This document shows positions 24,552-33,590 of a DNA stretch of 64,000 nucleotides, in pieces (positions within the stretch are counted from its first letter, which is position 1; each line of letters begins with the position of its first letter). Origin of the DNA: Bacillota bacterium (GTDB lineage Bacteria > Bacillota > SHA-98 > Ch115); assembly GCA_013178415.1 (NCBI GenBank), contig JABLXA010000001.1:216011-280010 (forward strand). The letters run 5' to 3'. The notes below the pieces were generated by a model. That model was not told the origin of the DNA, searched no databases, and saw only the letters and a list, made by a program, of their open reading frames with translations. Both the position numbers and the translations under genes were made by a program.

Positions 24552-26255
24552 GTGGCTATGGACTTCACCTCAAGCATGGTGGGGATGGTTAGTTTTTTCT
24601 TTACCGTGATCATTGGGCTATATTTCTGGAATCTGTTGCGCGGCCAGCAAACTTCGCGTACTTCCATAGAAAAGGAATCGAGGAAGGAGATAGAGAGACT
24701 CAGATATCTCAGAAGCATTTCCTTGTCAGAACCCTTATCTGAAATGACCAGGCCGGCGAGACTGTCAGAGATCGTGGGCCAAGAAGAAGGCATCAAGGCG
24801 TTACGCGCGGCCCTTTGCGGGCCTAACCCCCAACACGTGATCATATATGGACCTCCTGGAGTCGGAAAGACGGCTGCGGCGCGGGTGATCCTGGAGGAAG
24901 CAAAGAAGAATCCCCTCTCGCCCTTTCGAGATTCGGCGAAATTCGTGGAAATGGATGCTACCACTGCGCGTTTCGATGATAGGGGGATTGCCGACCCGCT
25001 CATTGGATCGGTCCATGATCCAATCTACCAGGGCGCAGGTCCCCTTGGGATCGCCGGAATTCCGCAGCCGAAGCCAGGGGCCGTTACCAAGGCGCATGGT
25101 GGAATATTGTTCATTGATGAGATAGGCGAACTTCATCCGATACAAATGAATAAGCTTCTCAAGGTGCTAGAAGATCGGAAGGTCTTTCTAGAGAGCGCGT
25201 ATTACAACTCTGAAGACCCTAACATCCCGGCTCATATTCATGATATCTTCCAAAACGGACTACCTGCCGATTTCAGGCTCGTAGGGGCTACGACCCGAAT
25301 GCCTCACGAAATCCCGCAGGCCATACGATCGCGCTGCGTTGAGGTCTTCTTCAGGAGTTTAACTCCAGATGAGATCGAGAAAATAGTGTTGAATGCAGCC
25401 AGGAAGGCTAGATTTGATCTCTTGCCCAAGGCAGTAGAAGTCATCAAACGTTATGCGACCAATGGAAGAGATGCGGTGAATATCCTTCAACTGGCCGGAG
25501 GTATGGCTCTGACAGAGGGGAGAAATCGGATAGAACAAGCAGACGTAGAATGGGTGGTAAATACTGGCCAATTCTCCCCTAGGGCAGAAAGGAAGATCCC
25601 TGATGCCCCTCAGGTTGGCTATGTAAATGGTTTGGCTGTGGTGGGGGCAAATATCGGAATTCTTCTCGAGGTGGAAGTCACTGCTATTCCAGTAGAAAAA
25701 GGCTGCGGAAATGTAATAACCACTGGGTTTATTGATGAAGAAGAGTTTGGTGAGGCGGGGAGGGTCAGCAAGAGGAAGAGCACGGCGAAGGGGTCTGTTG
25801 ATAATGTCATGACCGTGCTGCGAAAATACCTTTGCTGCGATCCCCGGGACTATGATGTTCATATCAACTTTCCCGGAGGGGTGCCGGTCGATGGACCGTC
25901 TGCCGGGATCGCCCTAGCTACTGCCATCTATTCAGCTATAACCAATGAGCCAATTGACAATCGGGTGGCCATGACGGGTGAACTGTCGATTCGCGGGCTT
26001 GTGAGGCCGGTGGGGGGTATCGTGCCGAAGGTCGAAGCCGCTCTGAAGGCTGGAGCCAAAAGGATAATCATACCTAAAGAAAATTGGCAGGAGATATTTA
26101 GGAAAATTGATTCAGCGGAGGTGATCCCCGTAGAAAGGGTAGAGGAGGCAGTAAGCCTCGCTTTGGTGAATCAGATGTTGTATGCCAGGAAGTCTCTCCC
26201 GATTTCCATGCCTCAAACACGAAGATTAGGAAATGGCCAGATCGCCCAGGTCTAA
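24552..26255 (+). CDS. lonB: ATP-dependent protease LonB (sporulation-type, membrane-anchored)
   Basis: LonB is the second Lon paralogue of spore-forming Bacillota, in Bacillus expressed in the forespore. The 567-residue protein has an N-terminal membrane segment (MVGMVSFFFTVIIGLYFW) instead of the long Lon N-domain. An AAA+ domain follows (Walker [11 protein letters not shown] near residue 100; GGILFIDEIGELHPIQMNKL), then the Lon protease domain with catalytic Ser in VDGPSAGIALATAIYS and Lys in GGIVPKVEAALKAG. It lies between clpX and lonA, as in Bacillus. It supports the inference that the organism sporulates. Confidence 0.93.
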   Translation: MAMDFTSSMVGMVSFFFTVIIGLYFWNLLRGQQTSRTSIEKESRKEIERLRYLRSISLSEPLSEMTRPARLSEIVGQEEGIKALRAALCGPNPQHVIIYGPPGVGKTAAARVILEEAKKNPLSPFRDSAKFVEMDATTARFDDRGIADPLIGSVHDPIYQGAGPLGIAGIPQPKPGAVTKAHGGILFIDEIGELHPIQMNKLLKVLEDRKVFLESAYYNSEDPNIPAHIHDIFQNGLPADFRLVGATTRMPHEIPQAIRSRCVEVFFRSLTPDEIEKIVLNAARKARFDLLPKAVEVIKRYATNGRDAVNILQLAGGMALTEGRNRIEQADVEWVVNTGQFSPRAERKIPDAPQVGYVNGLAVVGANIGILLEVEVTAIPVEKGCGNVITTGFIDEEEFGEAGRVSKRKSTAKGSVDNVMTVLRKYLCCDPRDYDVHINFPGGVPVDGPSAGIALATAIYSAITNEPIDNRVAMTGELSIRGLVRPVGGIVPKVEAALKAGAKRIIIPKENWQEIFRKIDSAEVIPVERVEEAVSLALVNQMLYARKSLPISMPQTRRLGNGQIAQV

Positions 26256-26409
26256 GACTGGGAAACCTCGCAAATTACCTTTCGACTGCTCAATATTGCA
26301 TCCATTATTTAACATAAGCTCGGTGAAGGAATCACCCCGGTAGCCGAGAATACAGTATTAATAGGGAAAATCTCATTTTCCTTTCGGGGACCAGCTAGAT
26401 TTCTCCGTC

Positions 26410-26437
26410 TTTACGTATCGGAAATGACTGTTATAAT
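26410..26437 (+). promoter_or_regulatory. Sigma-A promoter of lonA
   Basis: TTTACG (26410-26415), a 16-bp spacer and a consensus TATAAT (26432-26437) lie about 50 bp upstream of the lonA start. The rest of the 231-bp gap after lonB shows no clear terminator. Confidence 0.6.
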
Positions 26438-26486
26438 ACTTGTATATTTCTTGTATGCAAATGGTAGCTGAGGAGGTGCGAAGCAG

Positions 26487-28964
26487 ATGGCAATCGGACA
26501 GGTGGGAGAGGCAAGCTTCAGGGATGTGCTGCCACTGCTTCCTCTTAGAGGGGTCCTGGTTTTCCCATATATGACGATTCCACTGGAAGTTGGGCGTGAC
26601 AGATCAGTCGGCGCTCTTGAAGACGCTATGATGAATGAAAGGCTCATCATGCTCGCGGCTCAGAAACAGGCACGAATCAACGAGCCGGCGCCCAGCGAAA
26701 TCTATGAGATAGGAACGATTTCAGAGATAAAGCAGCTGGCCAAGCTGCCTGACGGGACGATTCGCATTCTCGTAGAGGGGATTATGAGGGCCAGGATCGA
26801 GGAATACGTCCAGCATGATCCATGCTATAAGGTACGGGTCGCGAGACTCGAGGAGGAAGTGGAGAAGACACCGGAGATTGAGGCATTGATGCGCACGGCG
26901 ATCAATTCCTTTGAGCAATACGTGAAGCTGAGCAAAAGGATTCCGCCAGAGATTCTGTTGTCTGTCATGGGGATTGATGAACCGGGTAGGCTTGCTGATG
27001 ATATAGCCTCTCATCTCCCGCTCAAGATGGAGGATAAGCAGGCAATTCTTCAAGCAGGATCACCCAGAATCCGCCTGGAGAAATTATGTACGATCTTGAG
27101 CAAAGAAATGGAGATACTGGAGATCGAGAGGAAGATACACGTCCGGGTGCGAAAGCAGATGGAGAAGACCCAGAAAGAATATTACCTCAGGGAGCAAATG
27201 AGGGCGATCCAGAAGGAGCTTGGGGAGAAGGACGAAAGGGCCGCTGAAGTTGAGGATTATCGAGATAAGATCGAGGCTGCGAAGCTGCCCAAGGACGTGG
27301 AAGAAAAGGTATTGAAAGAGCTAGATCGCCTGGAGAAGATGCCTCCTATGGTGGCGGAAGCTGTAGTTGTGAGGACCTATCTTGATTGGATCCTTGCTCT
27401 TCCGTGGTCTGTCAGGACCAAGGACACCATCGATGTGAAGGCTGCAAGGCAAATCCTCGATGAGGATCATTATGGTTTGGAAAAGGTGAAGGAAAGAATC
27501 CTTGAATATTTGGCTGTCAAGCAATTGACGAATAAGATGCGGGGGCCTATCCTCTGCCTTGTGGGGCCGCCAGGCGTAGGCAAGACGTCCCTCGGTAAAT
27601 CCATAGCGAGAGCTCTTGGCCGGAAATTCGTGAGGTTCTCTCTTGGCGGGGTCAGGGATGAAGCAGAGATCCGTGGGCACAGGCGGACCTATGTTGGGGC
27701 GCTGCCTGGCAAGGTTATACAGGCTATGAGGCAGGCCGGGTCCAAGAATCCTGTTCTGCTCCTGGACGAAGTGGATAAAATGAGTTCGGACTTTCGAGGG
27801 GATCCGGCGGCGGCCTTGCTGGAAGTCCTGGATCCGGAGCAAAACTGCGCTTTCCAGGATCATTACCTCGAGATTCCATTCGACCTGTCCGAGGTAATGT
27901 TCATAACCACTGCAAATATAGCTCAGTCGATACCTAGACCTCTCTTAGATAGGATGGAGATGATCACCATCCCTGGTTACACCGAGGATGAAAAGCTCCA
28001 GATCGCCAAGCACTTCCTGGTGCCGAAAGAGATAAAGGAGCATGGTCTCGAAGACAATGGCCCCACCTTGACTGATGGTTGCATCCTCAAAGTGATAAGG
28101 GAATACACGAGAGAGGCCGGGGTAAGAAATCTAGAACGGGAGATTTCGGGCATCCTGCGCAAGGTGGCCCGCGAGGTGGTTGAGGGTCGGAGCGGTCATA
28201 TCGAGATAACAGAGTCAGATGTGGAGAAATATCTTGGGATTTCAAAATACCATTATGGCACTGCTGAGATAGATGATAAGATAGGCGTAGCCACCGGCCT
28301 CGCGGTGACGGAGGTTGGCGGGGACATTTTATCCATAGAAGTATCTGTCATGAAAGGTAATGGCAAACTCACCCTTACCGGCAAGCTCGGCGAGGTCATG
28401 AGGGAGTCTGCTCAGGCTGCGTATACCTACGTCAGATCCCGCGCCAGGGAGCTAGGCATAAGCCCTTCTTTCCATGAAGACACGGATGTGCATATTCACA
28501 TCCCTGAGGGAGCCATACCAAAGGATGGTCCATCAGCCGGGATTTCAATCGCTACAGCCCTTGCTTCAGCCCTATCCTTGAGGGCTGTACGCGGAGATCT
28601 CGCCATGACAGGGGAAATAACCCTGCGCGGTAGGGTGCTCCCTGTTGGCGGCATAAAGGAAAAGGTGCTGGCTGCACACAGGTCCGGGATCAGAATAGTG
28701 ATCCTCCCGGAGGAGAATGAAAAGGACCTTGAGGAAATTCCTGAGAATGTCAGACAAGAGATGGAGTTCATCAAGGTGCGGCACATGGATCAGGTCCTTG
28801 ACACGGCTCTTCGAGTCCCTGCCCTGCAGGGGGCCGATGATCAGAATGCGGAGGAAGATTCTGGGCTTGAAGATTACGGTGGCAAACCTGATCCGGGCAT
28901 GTCGATAATACCCATGGTAGAGGTCAATCTGCCTCCTGCCTGCTATGGCAACAAGGGGGCATGA
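26487..28964 (+). CDS. lon: ATP-dependent protease La (LonA)
   Basis: LonA is the hexameric cytosolic AAA+ serine protease for damaged and regulatory proteins. The 825-residue protein has the N-terminal substrate domain ([20 protein letters not shown]), a coiled linker ([20 protein letters not shown]), an AAA+ core with [15 protein letters not shown] near residue 361, and the protease domain with catalytic Ser in [16 protein letters not shown] and Lys in [14 protein letters not shown]. The C terminus has about 35 extra residues (acidic, ending [11 protein letters not shown]) beyond the usual end. The start follows GAGGAGGTG. Confidence 0.97.
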   Translation: MAIGQVGEASFRDVLPLLPLRGVLVFPYMTIPLEVGRDRSVGALEDAMMNERLIMLAAQKQARINEPAPSEIYEIGTISEIKQLAKLPDGTIRILVEGIMRARIEEYVQHDPCYKVRVARLEEEVEKTPEIEALMRTAINSFEQYVKLSKRIPPEILLSVMGIDEPGRLADDIASHLPLKMEDKQAILQAGSPRIRLEKLCTILSKEMEILEIERKIHVRVRKQMEKTQKEYYLREQMRAIQKELGEKDERAAEVEDYRDKIEAAKLPKDVEEKVLKELDRLEKMPPMVAEAVVVRTYLDWILALPWSVRTKDTIDVKAARQILDEDHYGLEKVKERILEYLAVKQLTNKMRGPILCLVGPPGVGKTSLGKSIARALGRKFVRFSLGGVRDEAEIRGHRRTYVGALPGKVIQAMRQAGSKNPVLLLDEVDKMSSDFRGDPAAALLEVLDPEQNCAFQDHYLEIPFDLSEVMFITTANIAQSIPRPLLDRMEMITIPGYTEDEKLQIAKHFLVPKEIKEHGLEDNGPTLTDGCILKVIREYTREAGVRNLEREISGILRKVAREVVEGRSGHIEITESDVEKYLGISKYHYGTAEIDDKIGVATGLAVTEVGGDILSIEVSVMKGNGKLTLTGKLGEVMRESAQAAYTYVRSRARELGISPSFHEDTDVHIHIPEGAIPKDGPSAGISIATALASALSLRAVRGDLAMTGEITLRGRVLPVGGIKEKVLAAHRSGIRIVILPEENEKDLEEIPENVRQEMEFIKVRHMDQVLDTALRVPALQGADDQNAEEDSGLEDYGGKPDPGMSIIPMVEVNLPPACYGNKGA

Positions 28965-29022
28965 ATATCCGGAATAAAGTTCGGCATTGTGGGTCAGGCT
29001 TTACTCTGGAGGTGATAAGAGT

Positions 29023-29262
29023 ATGGCCAAACCAAAGCCGGATGTAAGATGCTCGGTTGATACGTGTGAATATTGGGGCTCGGGCGATGTCTGTAATGCA
29101 GAAGCCATCCATGTCCAGCATAACTCCCCGGTTGGTACGGGGGGACGCATGGAAATAGGGGAGATTGGTGAGATAAAGGCATCCACGTCTGAAGAGACAT
29201 GTTGCAGGACATTTAAGCCTAAAGCTGGTGGGACTCAGAGAATGGCAAGGAAGAAACTGTAG
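29023..29262 (+). CDS. DUF1540 small cysteine-rich protein
   Basis: This 79-residue protein carries the DUF1540 pattern CSVDTCEYWGSGDVCNAEAI and later CCRTF, so four to five cysteines suited to metal or disulfide binding. The ATG at 29023 has the ideal GGAGGTGAT at 29008-29016. An upstream ATG in the same frame (28987) lies before the Shine-Dalgarno and is unlikely. Such proteins are common in spore-forming Clostridia; the function is unknown. A textbook terminator follows. Confidence 0.85.
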   Translation: MAKPKPDVRCSVDTCEYWGSGDVCNAEAIHVQHNSPVGTGGRMEIGEIGEIKASTSEETCCRTFKPKAGGTQRMARKKL

Positions 29263-29283
29263 AAAGATTTATTTTGGTATAGG

Positions 29284-29328
29284 CCCCGTCCGCCGTCGGT
29301 CATTTAGCCGGCGGCAGCGGGGTTTTTT
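29284..29328 (+). terminator. Rho-independent terminator after the DUF1540 gene
   Basis: CCCCG-x-CCGCCG pairs with CGGC-xx-CGGGG, with an inner stem and a short loop around CATTTAG, followed directly by TTTTTT at 29323-29328. It is the clearest intrinsic terminator in the window and isolates the lonA/DUF1540 unit from fur. Confidence 0.9.
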
Positions 29329-29375
29329 ATTTTCGTCGCGGGGTCTTGAAAATGGACTTCCATTATTGCATAATG

Positions 29376-29398
29376 ATATTGAGAATCATTCTCAATAT
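29376..29398. promoter_or_regulatory. Fur box of the fur-feoB-feoA operon
   Basis: ATATTGAGAAT-C-ATTCTCAATAT is an 11-1-11 inverted repeat, perfect apart from the central base. It contains the classical GAGAATCATTCTC Fur core. It ends 16 bp before the fur ATG and lies in its leader, so iron-bound Fur should repress its own operon. Confidence 0.85.
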
Positions 29399-29414
29399 AT
29401 TTGGGGGAAAGGTC

Positions 29415-29879
29415 ATGGTAAATCGAGATTTTCGGCGTGAAGTGGACCGCGCTAAGGATCGCATGTCTGACAAGGCGCTCCGCGTTACACCAGAACGTGA
29501 AGCCGTCCTAGAGGTCTTGGTCGAGCGTATGGGGACTCACCCAAGCGCTGAGGATATCTATCTCAGCACTATGAAGAGGCACCCTGGAATCGGGCTTGCG
29601 ACCGTGTACCGGACTCTAGACGCGTTGGAGCGCATCGGCATTGTAGCGAAACTGGAATTTGGAGGCAATGGCAGCAGGTATGAACTCGTTTCTGAGATGG
29701 AGACGGGGCATTTCCACCATCACCTGATATGCCTTGGCTGCGGCAAGATAATCGAATTTAACCAGGACCTTTTGGAGAATCTCGAGGATACGATACAGAA
29801 GCGTACGGGTTTTTCTATCACTGATCATAGCCTGAGATTCTATGGTTACTGCGCTGATTGCAGCAGGGAAGCCAGTTGA
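29415..29879 (+). CDS. fur: Fur family ferric uptake regulator
   Basis: This 154-residue winged-helix repressor has DNA-binding residues 20-85 (LRVTPEREAVLEVLVERMGT, LATVYRTLDALERIGIV) and a C-terminal dimerisation/metal domain with HFHHHLICLGCGKIIEF and a final CADC, giving the two CxxC pairs of the structural zinc. The ATG at 29415 follows GGGGGAAAGG. A longer frame to 29346 would translate through the Fur box and is rejected. The neighbouring feoB and feoA genes and the operator favour Fur over PerR or Zur, though specificity cannot be proven from the sequence. Confidence 0.9.
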   Translation: MVNRDFRREVDRAKDRMSDKALRVTPEREAVLEVLVERMGTHPSAEDIYLSTMKRHPGIGLATVYRTLDALERIGIVAKLEFGGNGSRYELVSEMETGHFHHHLICLGCGKIIEFNQDLLENLEDTIQKRTGFSITDHSLRFYGYCADCSREAS

Positions 29880-29936
29880 ATGTATACCGATAAAGCCGCG
29901 TAATCGCCGAACTTGCCAGACGGAGAGGGAAGGCAT

Positions 29937-32093
29937 ATGACCGGAGGGATTGGGACCAGGGACATCAGGATAGGCACTCGCCCTGATTCAGTCACCAAAT
30001 CAGGGCGTGGCGGACGTTGGCGCTGGCGCCACCGTCACGGGGCTTTCTCGCAACAGGGCGATGGGTCGAGGAAAGCGTATAGGATCGCTCTGGTGGGCAG
30101 CCCCAATGTTGGGAAAAGTATGATCTTCAATCACCTTACGGGGCTATATGCCACGGTCTCAAATTACCCTGGAACCACGGTTGAGGTGTCAAGGGGGCAT
30201 GCACGTATCGATGGATATATGATAGAGGTCATCGATACTCCAGGAGCCTATTCATTTGTGCCCATAACCGACGAAGAGAGAGTGACGCGGGATGTGCTGA
30301 TCTCAGGCGGGCTCGATCTAGTTCTTCATGTTGTAGATGCCAGAAACATCTCGAGGATGCTCAATTTCACCTTCCAGTTGATAGAGGCAGGTCTCCCCGT
30401 AATGCTGGTGATCAACATGATGGACGAGGCCGAGAGGGCTGGCCTGAATCTGGATATGGATGAGCTTCAGAGAAGGCTCGGGATCCCCGTTGTTGGAACA
30501 GCCTCGATAACTGGGGCAGGGATCGACAGACTGAGGAATGTTATAGCGGCACAGCTGGGATATGTAGAAAGGGCTGATTCCCGTGCCCAGGGTGGTGCTA
30601 TGGCTCATGCTAATCCCGAGTCCCGGCCCGGCGATGGCGCCAGAATTGTGACCTACACCAGGGAAATAGAGCGGATGCTCGAAGAACTCACATCAAGGCT
30701 GCAAGCAGCCTACCCGGTATCAAGGAGGATGATGGGCCTGCTGGCCATCCAACAGGATCCGTGGGCGATTTCCATGATCCGTAAGCTTGAGCCTCAGGGG
30801 GCTGATCTCGGGAATCTAGCAGGAAATCTTGCATCTAGCTATCAGGAGAGATCCGGCCAGCTTGTTGGATATTCCATTACCCTTAGACGGCAGGCCGAGG
30901 TCAACCGCATTTTGAGGGGGATCATCTCGGGATCCAGAGTGAGACGAGATCGGCTTGCGGCTTATTTGAGCAGGATCACCATAAATCCCATCACTGGCGT
31001 GCCGTTCCTCATTATCGTGATGTACCTTGTGTTCTATAAATTCGTGGGTCAGTTTGGAGCCGGCACACTGGTGGATTTCATCGAGGATCGGGTATTTGGG
31101 CATGTGATAAACCCGTGGGTTGAGGATTTCGTTCATGCATACATTCCATTTGAATCAATGCGTCTTTTGATAGCCGGTGATTATGGAGTCGTGACCCTGG
31201 GATTACGATATGCCATAGCCATTGTTCTTCCCATCGTGGGCACCTTTTTCCTGGCCTTTTCCATCATTGAGGATTCCGGCTATCTCCCACGGCTGGCGAT
31301 GCTATCCGACCGGGTGTTAAAGATGGTGGGGCTCAGTGGAAGGGCTATAGTGCCGCTCACCCTGGGTTTGGGATGCGATACGATGGCTACCATTGTCACC
31401 AGGACTCTAGAGACCGAACGAGAGAGAATAATCGCGACTTTTCTCATGGCCCTTGCGATTCCCTGTTCAGCTCAATTGGGGGTGATCATGGGGCTGCTTG
31501 CTCATCATCCGGGGGCGCTTCTAGTATGGCTGGTATTTACCATCAGCGCTTTCGGACTAAGTGGATGGCTCCTTTCAAGGATGCTGCCTGGCAGCGCGCC
31601 TGAATTCTACATGGAACTGCCGCCTCTCAGGATTCCTCATATGGGAAACATCCTGAAGAAGACCTTTGCCCGGATGAAATGGTACTTTTTTGAGGTAATA
31701 CCCATCTTCGTCTTGGCCAGCGTCCTGATATGGGCCGGGAAGCTTACGGGGGTCTTCGATATGGCGATACATGCTCTAGAACCTTTGATGCGGGGTATAG
31801 GGCTCCCGCCCCAGGCAGCCACCGCTTTCTTGTTTGGATTCTTCAGGCGTGATTATGGAGCCGCTGGTCTATTCGATCTTGACCAGGGGGGACTTCTTAC
31901 GCCGCGGCAGCTCGTAGTCGCGGCCATCACTCTGACCCTGTTCATTCCTTGTGTAGCGCAGTTCTCCATCATGATAAAGGAACGTGGATTCAAGGTGGCT
32001 ATGGCGATTTCCGCGGCGGTATTCGCTCTGGCTTTTATATGTGGCTTTTTGGTGAATAACATACTGATTTTTTTGGGAGTGACTTTCACATGA
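29937..32093 (+). CDS. feoB: Ferrous iron transport protein B
   Basis: FeoB is the inner-membrane Fe(II) importer with an N-terminal G-protein domain. The 718-residue protein shows G1 GSPNVGKS near residue 54, switch I NYPGTTVEVSRG, G3 DTPGAYSF and G4 NMMD. Membrane core segments include the Gly-Cys motif LGLGCDTMATIVTRTLE, FLMALAIPCSAQLGVIMG and FLFGFFRRDYGAAGLFDL. A basic, Trp/Arg/His-rich N-terminal extension of about 45 residues (RGGRWRWRHRHG) precedes the G domain and is atypical. The ATG at 29937 follows GGAGAGGGAAGG. It lies 57 bp after fur. Confidence 0.95.
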   Translation: MTGGIGTRDIRIGTRPDSVTKSGRGGRWRWRHRHGAFSQQGDGSRKAYRIALVGSPNVGKSMIFNHLTGLYATVSNYPGTTVEVSRGHARIDGYMIEVIDTPGAYSFVPITDEERVTRDVLISGGLDLVLHVVDARNISRMLNFTFQLIEAGLPVMLVINMMDEAERAGLNLDMDELQRRLGIPVVGTASITGAGIDRLRNVIAAQLGYVERADSRAQGGAMAHANPESRPGDGARIVTYTREIERMLEELTSRLQAAYPVSRRMMGLLAIQQDPWAISMIRKLEPQGADLGNLAGNLASSYQERSGQLVGYSITLRRQAEVNRILRGIISGSRVRRDRLAAYLSRITINPITGVPFLIIVMYLVFYKFVGQFGAGTLVDFIEDRVFGHVINPWVEDFVHAYIPFESMRLLIAGDYGVVTLGLRYAIAIVLPIVGTFFLAFSIIEDSGYLPRLAMLSDRVLKMVGLSGRAIVPLTLGLGCDTMATIVTRTLETERERIIATFLMALAIPCSAQLGVIMGLLAHHPGALLVWLVFTISAFGLSGWLLSRMLPGSAPEFYMELPPLRIPHMGNILKKTFARMKWYFFEVIPIFVLASVLIWAGKLTGVFDMAIHALEPLMRGIGLPPQAATAFLFGFFRRDYGAAGLFDLDQGGLLTPRQLVVAAITLTLFIPCVAQFSIMIKERGFKVAMAISAAVFALAFICGFLVNNILIFLGVTFT

Positions 32094-32329
32094 AAGCGAC
32101 CCTTTGCCAGATGCGGCCTGGTGAAGAAGCCATGGTAATAGAGATTCGAACCAATGATGAAAAGCATCTGCGAAAACTTGCGGCGATGGGGCTTCTCCCT
32201 GGGGCGATGGTCACTCTGATACAGAGGCTCCCGGCGTGCGTCTTCCGGGTAGGAGAAAGCGAGTTCGCCTGCGATGACAATATAGCCAGAATGGTGGCGG
32301 TCGAACGCCGGGGCCACAGGATTGCGTAG
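32090..32329 (+). CDS. feoA: Ferrous iron transport protein A (FeoA, SH3-like)
   Basis: This 79-residue cytosolic protein overlaps the feoB stop by 4 bp. It has the FeoA fold pattern: LCQMRPGEEAMVIEIRTNDE, LRKLAAMGLLPGAMVTLIQR, and FACDDNIARMVAVER at the end. FeoA stimulates FeoB. The gene order fur-feoB-feoA, with feoA last, differs from the more usual feoA-feoB. Confidence 0.93.
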   Translation: MKATLCQMRPGEEAMVIEIRTNDEKHLRKLAAMGLLPGAMVTLIQRLPACVFRVGESEFACDDNIARMVAVERRGHRIA

Positions 32330-32470
32330 GTCAGGCTGGCCATGGTGCGGATCGCGGGCGTGCGTAACACATCTGGCGGTCAGCTAAGAAATTCCCATGC
32401 TAGATAGTCAGGCAGACCTGAACCCAGGAGAGTGTCAGGACCTAGGGGATGGCGTCAGGTATGCATGAAT

Positions 32471-33367
32471 CTATTGTGCCGTGGCATGTCGCTTTGCTCC
32501 GGTCTCCAGCGCCTCCATGGCGAAGGCCAGAAAGATCCCGATCATCAATCCCAGCATGCCTGCCACAGCGATATTCAGCAATTTTCTAGGGGCCACAGGC
32601 TTCTCGGGGGGCCTGGCTACTGACAACACCCGCACAAACATCTGGGAATCAGCTTTTAAGAGATCGGCTCTGGCCTGCATGTCGTGGAGTTCAAGCCTGT
32701 AGTTGTTGATTCTGCTCAATAGGTCTTGGTATACAGGGTTTGGCTCTTCCGACTTGATCTGGATCGAGGATAAGCCATGTATTCCGCGCCCTGTGGCGCT
32801 CTTTGCCGCCTCATAGGCCAGGGGCTCATCCACTAGAGCGCGCTTCAATTCAATAGTGGGCTTTTGTTTCGAGATCTCGGCGGTAGCCGTATCGAGAGCT
32901 GCCTCCTTCAGACGGATTGCCCCGGAGAGGTCGTGGAGCTTCAAGGCATTGACCCTTGTCACGAAAAGGCGCGCCCAGGCATTTGCGATTTTGCTGGCCT
33001 CTTCAGCAGATTCTCTCTTGACTGACAGCCTGAGGATGTTGGTATCCTTTATCAAGGTGGCCGAGGCTGAGGCCTTCAGCTCTTCCTCTGATATGTCAAG
33101 TTTGAGATCGTCGATGATGGCCCTTCGTAGAGCCACCCCATTCAAAATATTGAGATAGGTATCCAGGGACCATGCGGGGGTTCCCTCGCCGCCTTGGTCC
33201 TGCACCATTATGGATGTTGACGCCTCAAACACCGGCGGCAGCACAAAAAAGCTGATAGCGGCACTAGCGGCTACCGCTGCTGCGAATATGATCATGATCA
33301 GACTGAACCTCTTTCTCAATACAATCCAATAATCCCATAAGTCAATTTCATCGAATTCATCCGGCAA
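32471..33367 (-). CDS. Wzz/chain-length determinant family membrane protein
   Basis: This 298-residue protein has the Wzz layout. A cytosolic N terminus with EIDLWDYWIVLRKRFSLIMI leads into a first transmembrane helix near residues 25-45. A large periplasmic-type helical region follows (VFEASTSIMVQDQGGEGTPA, KLDISEEELKASASATLIKD). The second helix near residues 265-290 follows the family's RPPEKPVAPRKLLNIAV. Such proteins control polysaccharide chain length or act as adaptors of BY-kinases. No kinase or polysaccharide gene is adjacent, so the pathway is unknown. Confidence 0.85.
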   Translation of the reverse strand: MPDEFDEIDLWDYWIVLRKRFSLIMIIFAAAVAASAAISFFVLPPVFEASTSIMVQDQGGEGTPAWSLDTYLNILNGVALRRAIIDDLKLDISEEELKASASATLIKDTNILRLSVKRESAEEASKIANAWARLFVTRVNALKLHDLSGAIRLKEAALDTATAEISKQKPTIELKRALVDEPLAYEAAKSATGRGIHGLSSIQIKSEEPNPVYQDLLSRINNYRLELHDMQARADLLKADSQMFVRVLSVARPPEKPVAPRKLLNIAVAGMLGLMIGIFLAFAMEALETGAKRHATAQ

Positions 33368-33590
33368 TGTAGGTATCCCCCTTGGCCAACATTAAGTAAG
33401 GGCACATCAATTTCCGCCACTATTCGACCCCTATTTCTACGCCCACAGACGATTTTCCTGCCATGACAGGATATTTCCCGAAATTGGATTTACATGAAAG
33501 ATCCTGTTACGATCTGCAGATATTAATTGTCCATATATCAGTTTATCTTTTTTCTGGTATACTCTTGGTGAAGGCAGGAGGCAGTCGGGA

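Noticed and set aside
29346..29414. Longer N terminus for Fur
   Set aside because: The extra codons translate across the Fur operator and upstream of the Shine-Dalgarno, and the fold starts at 29415.
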